The notes under the pieces: generated by a model | The model's database searches: none | What the model was told of the DNA's origin: nothing | Seen by the model: only the letters and a program-made list of their open reading frames with translations | Part shown: piece after piece, positions 14,023 to 22,198 of the stretch | Numbering within the stretch: position 1 is the first letter of the stretch | How the letters are laid out: each line of letters opens with the position of its first letter | Translations under genes and position numbers: made by a program | Assembly: GCA_900769565.1 (NCBI GenBank) | Contig: CAAGHC010000093.1 | Span: 1 to 22,198 of the forward strand | DNA: 22,198 nt | Reading direction: 5' to 3' | Origin: Clostridia bacterium | GTDB taxonomy: Bacteria; Bacillota; Clostridia; Christensenellales; Borkfalkiaceae

Positions 14023-16647
14023 ATGGAAATGGCAAAAACTTATAATCCTTCGGAATTTGAAAAAGAAATTTACGAGGAATGGGAGAAAAAAGGTTATTTT
14101 AAAGCAAAGGTAGATGCTAATAAACTACCGTTCACAATCGTTATACCGCCACCTAATATCACGGGGCAATTACACATGGGGCATGCGCTTGATGAAACTT
14201 TGCAGGACACTCTTATTAGATTTAAGAGAATGCAAGGTTATTCTGCGTTGTGGTTACCAGGTACTGACCACGCTTCGATTGCTACTGAAGTTAAAATTGT
14301 TGAACAAATGGCAAAAGAAGGCGTAACTAAAAAAGATATCGGTAGAGAAGGCTTTTTAGAAAGGGCTTGGGCGTGGAAAGAAAAGTACGGTGGTAGAATT
14401 ATTGAGCAATTAAAGACGCTTGGTTCTTCGTGCGACTGGTCACGTTTAGCGTTTACCATGGACGAAAGGTGTTCTAAAGCCGTAAAAGAAGTTTTCGTTA
14501 ATCTTTATGAAAAAGGTTTAATTTATCGTGGCGACAGAATTATAAACTGGTGTCCCGACTGTAAAACCGCGCTTTCTGATGCGGAAGTTGAATACGTTGA
14601 CGAAGATAGCAGTCTTTGGTACATAAAGTACCCGATTAACGGTACGGATAAATACGTTACGGTAGCGACCTCAAGACCTGAAACTATGCTTGGTGATACT
14701 GCCGTTGCAGTAAACCCAAAAGATAAGAGATATGCTGATATGGGTGGAATGACTTTAACGTTGCCCATAGTGAATAAGCAAATTCCTATCGTTTTTGATG
14801 AATACGTTGAACTTGAATTCGGTACGGGTGCAGTTAAAATTACGCCTGCGCACGACCCCAACGACTTTGAGGTTGGCTTAAGACATAGGCTAGAAGTTAT
14901 CAAAGTTATCGGTGACGACGGTAATATGAACGAAAACGCAGGTAAATACTGTGGTATGCCTGCAATGGAATGCAGAAAGAAAATCGTAGAAGAACTTAAA
15001 GAATTAGGTCTTTTAGAAAAAATAGAGCCTTTACACCATGCAGTTGGTCATTGCTATAGATGTAATCATACGGTTGAGCCTATCGTTTCTAAACAATGGT
15101 TTGTTAAAATGGAACCGTTGGCGAAACCTGCAATAGACGTTGTAAGAAAGAAGAGTGTTAAATTTACACCCGATAGATTTTCTAAAATTTATTTTAACTG
15201 GATGGAAAACGTTAAAGACTGGTGTATTTCACGTCAATTGTGGTGGGGACATAGAATTCCTGCGTACTACTGCGATGAATGTGGTGAAATGATTATCAGT
15301 AAAGAAGACGTAAAAGTTTGTGCTAAATGCGGTAGTACCAAAATTAGACAAGACGAAGACGTTCTCGATACTTGGTTCTCGTCGGCATTGTGGCCGTTCT
15401 CAACCTTGGGATATCCTGAAAATACTGAAGATTTGAATTATTTCTATCCTACGGACGTTCTCGTTACCGGTTACGATATTATTTTCTTCTGGGTAGCAAG
15501 AATGATATTCTCTGGACTTGAACACATGAAACGCATTCCGTTTAAGGACGTTCTTATTCACGGTTTAGTTAGAGACTCTCAAGGTAGAAAAATGAGTAAA
15601 TCTTTGGGCAACGGTATTGACCCGACTGAAATTATTTCTAAATTCGGTGCAGATACTTTGCGTTTCTCGTTAATTAACGGTGTTGCAGCCGGTAGCGATA
15701 TGAGATTTTCTGATGAAAAGATTGAAGGCGCTAGAAACTTCATGAACAAGGTTTGGAACGCATCTCGTTTCGTTCTTCTTAATTCTGAAGGTAAAACGAT
15801 ATCTGATATTAAAGATTGTAAGTTGAATTCTGCTGACAAGTGGATAATTGCAAGGCTTAATAAAATCGTTCGTGACGTTACGCTCAATATGGAAAAATAC
15901 GAAATGGGCGTTGCTCTTGCAAATCTTTACGATTTTGTTTGGAACGACTTCTGCGATTGGTATATTGAGTTTACAAAACCCGTACTTTACGGTGAAGATG
16001 ATAAAAAACGTAATGATACCGTAAGCGTGCTTAATTTTGTTCTTAAAGAAATACTCAAACTTTTACATCCTTTCGTGCCGTTTATTACCGAAAAGATTTA
16101 TAAGAGTATGGGACAAACCGACCCGTTAATGCTTGCAGATTTCCCGAGATATAGTGCTAAATTTAATTTTACTGCTAGCGTAAAAGATATTGAGCCTGTA
16201 AAGGAAATTATTAAGTGTATTAGAAACGTTAAGGCAAAGACGGGCGCAGCACCTTCTAAAAAGGTAACTCTTTACGTTAAAACGGAAAATAAAAAGCCTA
16301 TTAAAAACGGCGCGACTTATATTGAAAAGCTTGCAGGTGTTTCTGGTATTGAATTTATTGAAGATAAGAGTAAATTAACAGAAAAAACCGTTTCTCAAGT
16401 AATCGAGGGGGCTGAACTCTTCATTCCGCTTGGTGAACTTGTTGATACGGCTAAAGAACTTGACAGGTTGAAGAAAGAACTTGATGCCGTTCAGGCGGAA
16501 ATCGCTAGGGCTAGTGGCAAACTTTCTAATAACGGATTTTTAGAAAAAGCGCCCAAAGCCTTGGTAGACAGTGAGCGCGCTAAACTTAATAAATATATTG
16601 ACATGAGAGAAAAGCTCATGGCACAAATTGAAGATTTAAAGGGTTAA
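14023..16647 (+). CDS. valS: Valyl-tRNA synthetase
   Basis: 874 aa class I aminoacyl-tRNA synthetase charging tRNA-Val. The HIGH-type motif is HMGH (51-54) within PPPNITGQL-HMGHA; KMSKS is at 523-527. The CP1 editing domain lies in between (ATSRPETMLGDTAV near 217-230). Zinc-finger-like cysteines appear as CYRCNHTVEP and as two CxxC pairs in YCDECGEM and CAKCGS. The C-terminus (about 805-874) is the Leu/Lys-rich coiled-coil arm characteristic of ValRS. ATG 14023 is favoured over ATG 14029 by AAGGAG (14009-14014) at 8 nt spacing. Its stop overlaps the convergent HAD gene by 12 nt. Confidence 0.98.
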   Translation: MEMAKTYNPSEFEKEIYEEWEKKGYFKAKVDANKLPFTIVIPPPNITGQLHMGHALDETLQDTLIRFKRMQGYSALWLPGTDHASIATEVKIVEQMAKEGVTKKDIGREGFLERAWAWKEKYGGRIIEQLKTLGSSCDWSRLAFTMDERCSKAVKEVFVNLYEKGLIYRGDRIINWCPDCKTALSDAEVEYVDEDSSLWYIKYPINGTDKYVTVATSRPETMLGDTAVAVNPKDKRYADMGGMTLTLPIVNKQIPIVFDEYVELEFGTGAVKITPAHDPNDFEVGLRHRLEVIKVIGDDGNMNENAGKYCGMPAMECRKKIVEELKELGLLEKIEPLHHAVGHCYRCNHTVEPIVSKQWFVKMEPLAKPAIDVVRKKSVKFTPDRFSKIYFNWMENVKDWCISRQLWWGHRIPAYYCDECGEMIISKEDVKVCAKCGSTKIRQDEDVLDTWFSSALWPFSTLGYPENTEDLNYFYPTDVLVTGYDIIFFWVARMIFSGLEHMKRIPFKDVLIHGLVRDSQGRKMSKSLGNGIDPTEIISKFGADTLRFSLINGVAAGSDMRFSDEKIEGARNFMNKVWNASRFVLLNSEGKTISDIKDCKLNSADKWIIARLNKIVRDVTLNMEKYEMGVALANLYDFVWNDFCDWYIEFTKPVLYGEDDKKRNDTVSVLNFVLKEILKLLHPFVPFITEKIYKSMGQTDPLMLADFPRYSAKFNFTASVKDIEPVKEIIKCIRNVKAKTGAAPSKKVTLYVKTENKKPIKNGATYIEKLAGVSGIEFIEDKSKLTEKTVSQVIEGAELFIPLGELVDTAKELDRLKKELDAVQAEIARASGKLSNNGFLEKAPKALVDSERAKLNKYIDMREKLMAQIEDLKG

Positions 16648-17223
16648 TATAAAAGTCCTTAATTCGTCAGTATTGTTTTTATAATGGAAAGTTTTTATAC
16701 CGAACCTTGCGGCACCCACAAGGTTCTTTTCCATATCGTCGATAAATAGGCATTCTTCGGGGTTAAGGTCGAACTTGTTTAGTATATAATCGTAGATTTC
16801 AGCATTTGGTTTTAACATCTTAATGGGCGCGGAATAAACTATGCCGTCAAATTCTTTTAATATTGGAAATTTGTAATCTCTATTAATAAAATGTCTAGTC
16901 ATGTTGGATAAAATATACAACTTATAACCTTTTTGCTTTAATTCTCGTATTAGGTCAATAGTACCTTCTGTGTATTCCATATAATATTCCCAGTTGTGTA
17001 AAACTGACATTGCGAAACTTTGCAAATGTGGGGGAAGATTGTTTAAAACGTCCTTGTCATACTCTTCTAAAGATAGTGCATCTTCATCTAAAAGTTCCCA
17101 GTTGTGAAAGGTCTTTTCTTTTAATAATTCGTATTCTTCACCCATATAAAAATGTGAAAGAAGATAATCTCTATCAAATTTAAGTAGTACGTTACCTATA
17201 TCAAAAATTATATTTTTAATCAT
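16636..17223 (-). CDS. HAD-superfamily phosphatase, YihX-like (possible glucose-1-phosphatase)
   Basis: 195 aa. HAD motifs: FDIGNV (7-12) with nucleophile D8, ILSNMT (104-109), K138 in MLKPNAEIY, and IDDMEKN (161-167) with D162/D163. The usual second Asp of motif I is replaced by Gly (DIGN), as in E. coli YihX, an alpha-D-glucose-1-phosphatase; overall length and the KPxxxIY and FIDDxxxN context also fit that branch. Substrate is an inference. It is divergent from the pgi-glgBCD glycogen operon, where glucose-1-phosphate is the central intermediate. The ATG is preceded in frame by a stop; the only ribosome site (AAAGGA) is 15 nt away, so translation may be weak. Confidence 0.82.
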   Translation of the reverse strand: MIKNIIFDIGNVLLKFDRDYLLSHFYMGEEYELLKEKTFHNWELLDEDALSLEEYDKDVLNNLPPHLQSFAMSVLHNWEYYMEYTEGTIDLIRELKQKGYKLYILSNMTRHFINRDYKFPILKEFDGIVYSAPIKMLKPNAEIYDYILNKFDLNPEECLFIDDMEKNLVGAARFGIKTFHYKNNTDELRTFILTL

Positions 17224-17255
17224 TTAACCAAAATTCGTTCCTTTGTTTTTTTCTA

Positions 17256-17284
17256 ATTTTATCCTTATATTGACGAAAAGTCAA
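17256..17284 (-). promoter_or_regulatory. SigA-type promoter of the HAD phosphatase gene
   Basis: Minus-strand TTGACT (17279-17284), 17-nt spacer, TAAAAT (17256-17261). The -35 is one arm of a small inverted repeat TTGAC-gaaaa-GTCAA (17270-17284). Confidence 0.7.
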
Positions 17285-17345
17285 ACGTAAAAACAATATA
17301 TAGTGTTTTATTTTGTTTTTTTGCCAAAATATGTTAACAGTGCTA

Positions 17346-17374
17346 TTGACATTTCTTTATAATTATATTATTAT
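17346..17374 (+). promoter_or_regulatory. SigA-type promoter of the pgi-glg operon
   Basis: TTGACA (17346-17351), 17-nt spacer, TATTAT (17369-17374). A second TATAAT at 17385-17390 lies in the same very AT-rich tract, so the exact start is uncertain. GGGAGAG (17397-17403) follows as ribosome site. Confidence 0.7.
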
Positions 17375-17410
17375 ATATATAACGTATAATAAATATGGGA
17401 GAGACACAGT

Positions 17411-18841
17411 ATGAATTACAAAAATGCCGAATGGCGCAAGAGTATGGAGCTTAAACTTGATTATAACAATATGATGGCTGATTACGTTGGGGCAGAGCAA
17501 GGCTTTGCAGAAAGCGTATTTGTCGATAATAAAAAACTTATAAACGACGCTTATAATAACGTTAAAGAAAATCGCGGTAAGGGTATGATGGGGTGGACGG
17601 ACCTTCCTTACAATCAAAAGGAAATCGTTGCAGATATTTTAGCAACGGCAAAAGAAATTAAGAAAAAGTTTGACAACTTTGTTGTTTTGGGTATCGGTGG
17701 CTCGGCTCTAGGTCCGACGGCTGTTTTTCAAGCGCTTTGCCACTTAAGACATAACGAGTTGCCAAAATCTAAACGTAAATTCCCCAAACTTTACGTAGAA
17801 GATAACGTTGACCCCGAGAGAATGGCTGCACTTTTAGACGTGTTAGACCTTGATAAAACCGTATTTAACGTAGTTACCAAGAGTGGTGCAACCAGTGAAA
17901 CCATGTCGCAATATCTAATTATTATTGATATTCTTAAGAAGAAGTATGGCGAAAAGGCTAAAGAACACATGATTGCTACTACTTCTGCAAACAAGGGTAA
18001 TCTTATCAAAATTGCGCAAAAAGAAGGTTTGAAAACTTTTTATATTCCCGATGGTGTCGGTGGAAGATTTTCTGAACTTTGTCCCGTTGGCTTATTGCCT
18101 GCCGCAGTAGTTGGTATTGATATTAAGGCAATGCTTGCAGGTGCTGCACATATGGACAAGATTTGTAAGATTAAGGACGTTAGAAAAAATCCTGCTTTAA
18201 TTTCTGCACTTTTAGAAGTTTTAGCAATGGAGAACGGCAAAAATATTTCCGTTATGATGCCTTATGCCGATAGTTTGAAATATATCGCAGACTGGTATTG
18301 TCAACTTTGGGGCGAAAGTCTTGGTAAGGCAGTTGATAATAACGGAAACTACGTTTACGCAGGTCAAACGCCCGTTAAGGCTCTTGGTGTAACCGACCAA
18401 CACTCGCAAGTACAACTCTATAGAGAAGGTCCTTTCGATAAGGTTATAACACTTATTGCAGTTGAAAACTATCGCAAGACGGTTGATATTAGTAACGGTT
18501 GCGAAGATATCCCCGACGTAAACTTCCTTTGTGGACATACTATGAACGAACTTATTACGGCAGAAAGGGAAGCAACCGAATATGCGCTTACTACTGCACA
18601 CAGATTGAATTATACGATTACTTTACCTGAAGTAAATGCCTTCACTATTGGCGAATTATTGTACTTGTTTGAAATGGAAACTGCTTTTGCGGGTGCAATG
18701 CTTAACATAAATACCTTTAACCAACCTGGCGTAGAAGGTGGAAAGAATGCTACTTACGCACTTTTTGGTAGAAAAGGTTACGAAGCAACTAAAGCAGAAA
18801 TGGATTCTGCGCCCAAAAAGAACGCAAACTACATTTGTTAA
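17411..18841 (+). CDS. pgi: Glucose-6-phosphate isomerase
   Basis: 476 aa. Interconverts glucose-6-phosphate and fructose-6-phosphate. SIS-type sugar-phosphate sites GIGGSALGP (94-102) and TKSGATSET (156-164) are clear; a GESLGK stretch carrying the probable catalytic Glu and a TDQHSQ stretch with the conserved His follow in the C-terminal half. GGGAGAG 7 nt before ATG 17411 supports this start; an internal ATG 17444 would give a shorter protein beginning MELKLDYNN, closer to some relatives. As first gene of the glycogen operon it would feed hexose phosphate towards storage or back into glycolysis. Confidence 0.96.
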   Translation: MNYKNAEWRKSMELKLDYNNMMADYVGAEQGFAESVFVDNKKLINDAYNNVKENRGKGMMGWTDLPYNQKEIVADILATAKEIKKKFDNFVVLGIGGSALGPTAVFQALCHLRHNELPKSKRKFPKLYVEDNVDPERMAALLDVLDLDKTVFNVVTKSGATSETMSQYLIIIDILKKKYGEKAKEHMIATTSANKGNLIKIAQKEGLKTFYIPDGVGGRFSELCPVGLLPAAVVGIDIKAMLAGAAHMDKICKIKDVRKNPALISALLEVLAMENGKNISVMMPYADSLKYIADWYCQLWGESLGKAVDNNGNYVYAGQTPVKALGVTDQHSQVQLYREGPFDKVITLIAVENYRKTVDISNGCEDIPDVNFLCGHTMNELITAEREATEYALTTAHRLNYTITLPEVNAFTIGELLYLFEMETAFAGAMLNINTFNQPGVEGGKNATYALFGRKGYEATKAEMDSAPKKNANYIC

Positions 18842-18846
18842 TTAAT

Positions 18847-20742
18847 ATGGCAAAAGCGAAAGTTTTAGACAAAAATTTAATAAATGATTTACCGTTGTAC
18901 CTTTTTCATCAAGGCACAAACTTTAACTCTGACGCTCTTTTGGGCGCACATTTAACAGTAATGAACGGCAAAAAAGGCGTTATTTTCCGCACGTGGGCTC
19001 CCCGTGCGGAGAATGTCTTTGTTGTTGGCGATTTTAACGGGTGGGAAGTTGGTAAAAATCCTATGAAACGCATTACCGACGGTGGCGTTTTTGAAGCCTT
19101 CGTGCCTGGGATTGTTGAGTTTGACACGTATAAATTTGCCGTACAGAGTGCTGGCAAAACTGTCTTGAAAGCTGACCCTTATGCTTATCATAGTGAAACA
19201 CCACCGAAAACCGCATCAAAAGTCTACGATATTGACGGTTATTTATGGAAAGATGGCGATTTTATTGCGAATAAGACTGCATACTACGATAAGCCCGTAA
19301 ATATATATGAAGTAAATCTTTCTTCATGGAAGAGAAAGGATAACGGGGAATATTTAACCTACAAAGAACTTGCAACAGAATTAGTTAATTACGTTTCGGA
19401 TATGGGTTATACGCACGTTGAGTTTATGCCCGTTTCTGAATATCCTTTCGACGGTTCATGGGGGTATCAAGTTACGGGCTATTATGCAATTTCTTCTCGT
19501 TTTGGTACGCCGAAAGATTTTATGGCACTTGTTGATAAGTTTCATAGCCGTAATATTTCTGTAATAATTGACTGGGTGCCTGCGCATTTCCCTAAAGATG
19601 AACACGGTCTTTATGAATTTGACGGTTATCCTTGTTATGAAAATCAAGGTTGGGACAGAATGGAAAACAAGGGCTGGGGGACAAGACTTTTTGACCTTGG
19701 TAGGAATGAAATTCAAAGTTTCTTGATTTCAAACGCGCTCTTTTTGTTTGACAAATTCCACGTTGACGGGTTGAGGGTTGATGCCGTGGCGTCTATGCTT
19801 TATTTAGATTATGATAAGAAAGAAGGCGAATGGATACCTAACGAGCACGGTGGTAATTATAATTTACAAGCCATAGAGTTTTTTAAAAAGTTAAACAAAG
19901 CTGTTTTTGAAAGGTTTCCGTATGCGCTCATGATAGCAGAAGAATCAACGGCGTTTCCTATGGTAACAAAACCCGTATACGACGGTGGGTTAGGTTTTAA
20001 CTATAAATGGAACATGGGTTGGATGAACGATACGTTATCGTATATGGAATGTGACCCGTATTTCCGTTCTGGTTGCCATAATAAACTTACTTTTTCAATG
20101 TGTTATGCTTTTAGTGAAAATTACGTTCTACCTATTTCGCACGACGAAGTTGTTCACGGTAAAAAATCTTTGCTAGATAAAATGCCGGGTGATATAGATA
20201 GTAAGTTTGCAAATCATAGGGCGTTTATGGCATATATGTTCGCTCACCCTGGAAAAAAACTTAATTTTATGGGTAATGAGTTCGGTCAGTTTAAGGAATG
20301 GGCGTACAAGGAAGGACTTGAGTTTTTTATGTTAAAATATGAAAAACATAGGAAACTTAAAGCTTTTAATAAATTTATAAATAACGTCTATAAAAACAAT
20401 CCTGAACTTTATGAGATTGAAGATTCGTGGGACGGCTTTAGATGGATAACTGCCGACGAATCTAACAACAATATCGTTGCTTTTGAAAGGCGAGATAAAG
20501 GTGGTAATATCCTTGTTGCTATTATTAACTTTTCAGGTAACGATTTTTGGGATTATAAACTAGGGGTAACAAAAGGTAAATATAAAATTTTATTAAATTC
20601 TGACGATAAACGATTTGGCGGTAGGGGGATAAATACTAAAAGGACTTACAACGCGTTAAAAAATACCGCTCACGGTTCAGAATATTCTTTAAATTTATTA
20701 ATACCGAGATTTTCAGGTATTTATCTATTAAAACTAGGTTAG
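18847..20742 (+). CDS. glgB: 1,4-alpha-glucan branching enzyme
   Basis: 631 aa. Makes the alpha-1,6 branches of glycogen. An N-terminal CBM48/E-set domain (about 40-115; APRAENVFVVGDFNGWE) precedes the GH13 catalytic barrel: DWVPAHFPKD, DGLRVDAV with nucleophile D312, AEEST with acid/base E365, and SHDEVVHGK with the third carboxylate, then the C-terminal beta domain. ATG 18847 lies 5 nt after the pgi stop and has no recognisable ribosome site; an in-frame TTG at 18835 inside pgi has none either. Coupling to pgi translation is likely. Confidence 0.96.
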   Translation: MAKAKVLDKNLINDLPLYLFHQGTNFNSDALLGAHLTVMNGKKGVIFRTWAPRAENVFVVGDFNGWEVGKNPMKRITDGGVFEAFVPGIVEFDTYKFAVQSAGKTVLKADPYAYHSETPPKTASKVYDIDGYLWKDGDFIANKTAYYDKPVNIYEVNLSSWKRKDNGEYLTYKELATELVNYVSDMGYTHVEFMPVSEYPFDGSWGYQVTGYYAISSRFGTPKDFMALVDKFHSRNISVIIDWVPAHFPKDEHGLYEFDGYPCYENQGWDRMENKGWGTRLFDLGRNEIQSFLISNALFLFDKFHVDGLRVDAVASMLYLDYDKKEGEWIPNEHGGNYNLQAIEFFKKLNKAVFERFPYALMIAEESTAFPMVTKPVYDGGLGFNYKWNMGWMNDTLSYMECDPYFRSGCHNKLTFSMCYAFSENYVLPISHDEVVHGKKSLLDKMPGDIDSKFANHRAFMAYMFAHPGKKLNFMGNEFGQFKEWAYKEGLEFFMLKYEKHRKLKAFNKFINNVYKNNPELYEIEDSWDGFRWITADESNNNIVAFERRDKGGNILVAIINFSGNDFWDYKLGVTKGKYKILLNSDDKRFGGRGINTKRTYNALKNTAHGSEYSLNLLIPRFSGIYLLKLG

Positions 20743-20766
20743 AAAATTTTTAAGGAGTTACTATAT

Positions 20767-21969
20767 ATGATAAGGAAGAAAAAATGTGTGGCAATGCTTT
20801 TGGCTGGTGGACAAGGTAGTCGTTTGTATGCTTTAACAAGCAATATCGCAAAACCTGCGGTATCGTTTGGTGGAAAGTATAGAATTATCGATTTTCCGCT
20901 TTCCAACTGCGTAAATTCGGGAATTGATACGGTAGGTGTTCTAACTCAATATCAACCATTAATTCTAAACAACTATATTGGCAACGGACAACCGTGGGAC
21001 TTGGACAGGGCGTATGGTGGCGTGCATATTTTACCGCCGTATCAAGGTAAAAATTCGTCCGACTGGTATAAGGGTACTGCAAATGCTATTTATCAAAATA
21101 TTAGGTTTATTAAGCAGTACAATCCCGATTACGTTTTGGTTTTGTCTGGTGACCATATTTATAAGATGAATTATTCTTTAATGCTCAACTATCACGTCTT
21201 AAATAAGTCTGACTGTACGATAGCCGCTATTGACGTGCCTATTGAAGAGGCATCTAGATTTGGCATACTAAATACTAATCCTGACGGTAGTATTTACGAG
21301 TTTGAGGAAAAGCCCAAAAAACCTAAATCAACTTTAGCATCAATGGGTATTTACGTTTTCTCTGCCGAAAAACTTTATAAATATTTGGAAGAAGATAGCC
21401 AAAACCCCAAGTCGTCAAACGACTTTGGTAAAGACATTCTTCCTAAAATGCTTGCGTCTGGTGAAAAAATGATGGCGTACACGTTTGACGGCTATTGGAA
21501 AGACGTTGGTACTATCGATTCATTATACGAAGCAAATATGGACTTGCTTGGGGATAATCCAAACTTTGACGTTACTGATTCGTCTTGGAAAATTCAATCT
21601 AGAAGTCCTTTAGCGCCACCGCATTACGTTGGCGAAGGCGCTAAAACCGATAATAGTATTATTATGTCGGGTTGTGAGGTTTACGGAACTGTTGAAAATT
21701 CTGTTCTTGCTAGTGACGTAGTTATTGAAAAAGGTGCTGTAATCAAAAACAGTATTATTATGGCGGACGTTAAAGTTGGTGAAAATTCCATTATAGAATA
21801 CTCAATTATTGACGAAAACGTAAAAATAGGCAAAAACGTTGTAATAGGAGAGCCTAAAGAAAGTAAAAAAGGCATTTCGGTTTTAGGAAGGGGGCTTATC
21901 GTGGATGATGGTACTAAAGTCGAGGGTGGTAAAATTATAGATAAAGAACTTGTTAAGGAGGGAAAATAA
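20767..21969 (+). CDS. glgC: Glucose-1-phosphate adenylyltransferase, catalytic subunit
   Basis: 400 aa. Makes ADP-glucose, the donor for glycogen synthase. The nucleotidyltransferase loop LAGGQGSRL (12-20) and K29 are intact, with GGKYRIIDFPLSNCVNSGI, WYKGTANAIYQN, SGDHIYKM and the EKPKKPKS segment as expected. The C-terminal part (about 290-395) has isoleucine/valine-rich hexapeptide repeats of the left-handed beta-helix. AAGGAG (20752-20757) lies 9 nt before the ATG. It is followed one base later by glgD. Confidence 0.97.
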   Translation: MIRKKKCVAMLLAGGQGSRLYALTSNIAKPAVSFGGKYRIIDFPLSNCVNSGIDTVGVLTQYQPLILNNYIGNGQPWDLDRAYGGVHILPPYQGKNSSDWYKGTANAIYQNIRFIKQYNPDYVLVLSGDHIYKMNYSLMLNYHVLNKSDCTIAAIDVPIEEASRFGILNTNPDGSIYEFEEKPKKPKSTLASMGIYVFSAEKLYKYLEEDSQNPKSSNDFGKDILPKMLASGEKMMAYTFDGYWKDVGTIDSLYEANMDLLGDNPNFDVTDSSWKIQSRSPLAPPHYVGEGAKTDNSIIMSGCEVYGTVENSVLASDVVIEKGAVIKNSIIMADVKVGENSIIEYSIIDENVKIGKNVVIGEPKESKKGISVLGRGLIVDDGTKVEGGKIIDKELVKEGK

Positions 21970-21970
21970 C

Positions 21971-22198
21971 ATGAAAGCGGTTGGTATAATTTTTTCAAAT
22001 ATACACGATGATAACGTTCCTGAATTAGCAGGCATAAGAACTCTCGGTTCAATACCTTTTGGTGGTAGATATAGACTTATAGACTTTCCATTATCAAATA
22101 TGGTAAATTCGGGTATATTTACCGTTGGTATTATAACGAAAAGCAACTATCAATCACTTATGGACCACGTTGGTAGTGGTAAGGACTGGGATTTGGCA
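21971..22198 (+). CDS. glgD: GlgD, non-catalytic partner of GlgC, cut off by the window edge
   Basis: 76 codons are visible. The start has AAGGAGGG (21955-21962) 8 nt upstream. The GlgC-like core is there (GSIPFGGRYRLIDFPLSN, about 26-43; MVNSGIFTVGI), but the GGxGxRL catalytic loop of GlgC is replaced by SNIHDDNVPEL (9-19). That is the mark of GlgD, which in Bacillota joins GlgC to form the active or better-regulated ADP-glucose pyrophosphorylase heterotetramer. Confidence 0.94.
   Translation, partial: MKAVGIIFSNIHDDNVPELAGIRTLGSIPFGGRYRLIDFPLSNMVNSGIFTVGIITKSNYQSLMDHVGSGKDWDLA

Noticed and set aside
17270..17284. TTGAC-gaaaa-GTCAA as an operator for the HAD gene
   Set aside because: Arms of only 5 bp, one of which is simply the -35 element; chance is likely.
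18221..18601. 126-codon minus-strand frame inside pgi
   Set aside because: Antisense to a highly conserved enzyme, with no ribosome site or promoter; low-complexity translation typical of a shadow.
1..22198. CRISPR arrays, insertion sequences, phage genes, tRNA or rRNA genes
   Set aside because: No spaced direct repeats, transposase or integrase motifs, or RNA-gene signatures were found by reading both strands.

Overview
The window is AT-rich DNA from a Gram-positive, spore-forming Bacillota, most likely an anaerobic gut-type Clostridia. The grounds are a full-length spoIVA, a paired glgC/glgD glycogen locus, strong AGGAGG-type ribosome sites, TTGACA/TATAAT promoters, and the Bacillota gene order (coiled-coil protein in the divIVA position)-lspA-rluD-pyrR. 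I see no IS element, integrase, CRISPR array, tRNA or rRNA. This looks like ordinary chromosomal core DNA rather than a mobile island.

Layout. (1) 1-1315, minus strand: a truncated PAP2-family membrane phosphatase and a membrane-anchored XRE regulator, each with its own promoter. (2) 1445-8335, plus strand: nine tightly packed genes behind one good promoter: small membrane protein, pncB (NAD salvage), DivIVA-like coiled-coil protein, lspA, rluD, pyrR, small membrane protein, der, plsY. Start/stop overlaps and gaps under 20 nt suggest a single transcription unit linking NAD salvage, envelope and lipoprotein processing, ribosome maturation and phospholipid synthesis. (3) 8373-9961: spoIVA, with a probable SigE promoter embedded in a 21-bp hairpin, then a terminator. 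(4) 9962-11249: an AT-rich spacer and a lone PLP-dependent threonine-aldolase-like enzyme, closed by a bidirectional terminator. (5) 11304-13883, minus strand: a three-gene ABC importer of the nitrate/sulfonate/thiamine-precursor type (lipoprotein, ATPase, permease). (6) 14023-16647: valS, divergent from the importer. (7) 16636-17223, minus strand: a HAD phosphatase resembling glucose-1-phosphatase YihX. (8) 17411-22198, plus strand: pgi-glgB-glgC-glgD, a glycogen synthesis operon that runs off the end.

The most interesting signal is the spoIVA leader. A perfect 21-bp stem-loop with a U-tract should stop or silence read-through from the housekeeping operon. The predicted sporulation promoter would start transcription just past the loop, so its mRNA would lack the 5' arm and keep the ribosome site free. 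A second window-wide pattern is a strong preference for NAC over NAT codons when the next codon is GTN (21 of 21 cases in valS plus pgi by hand count). Nothing here looks like a wholly new system. The remaining findings are modest and specific.
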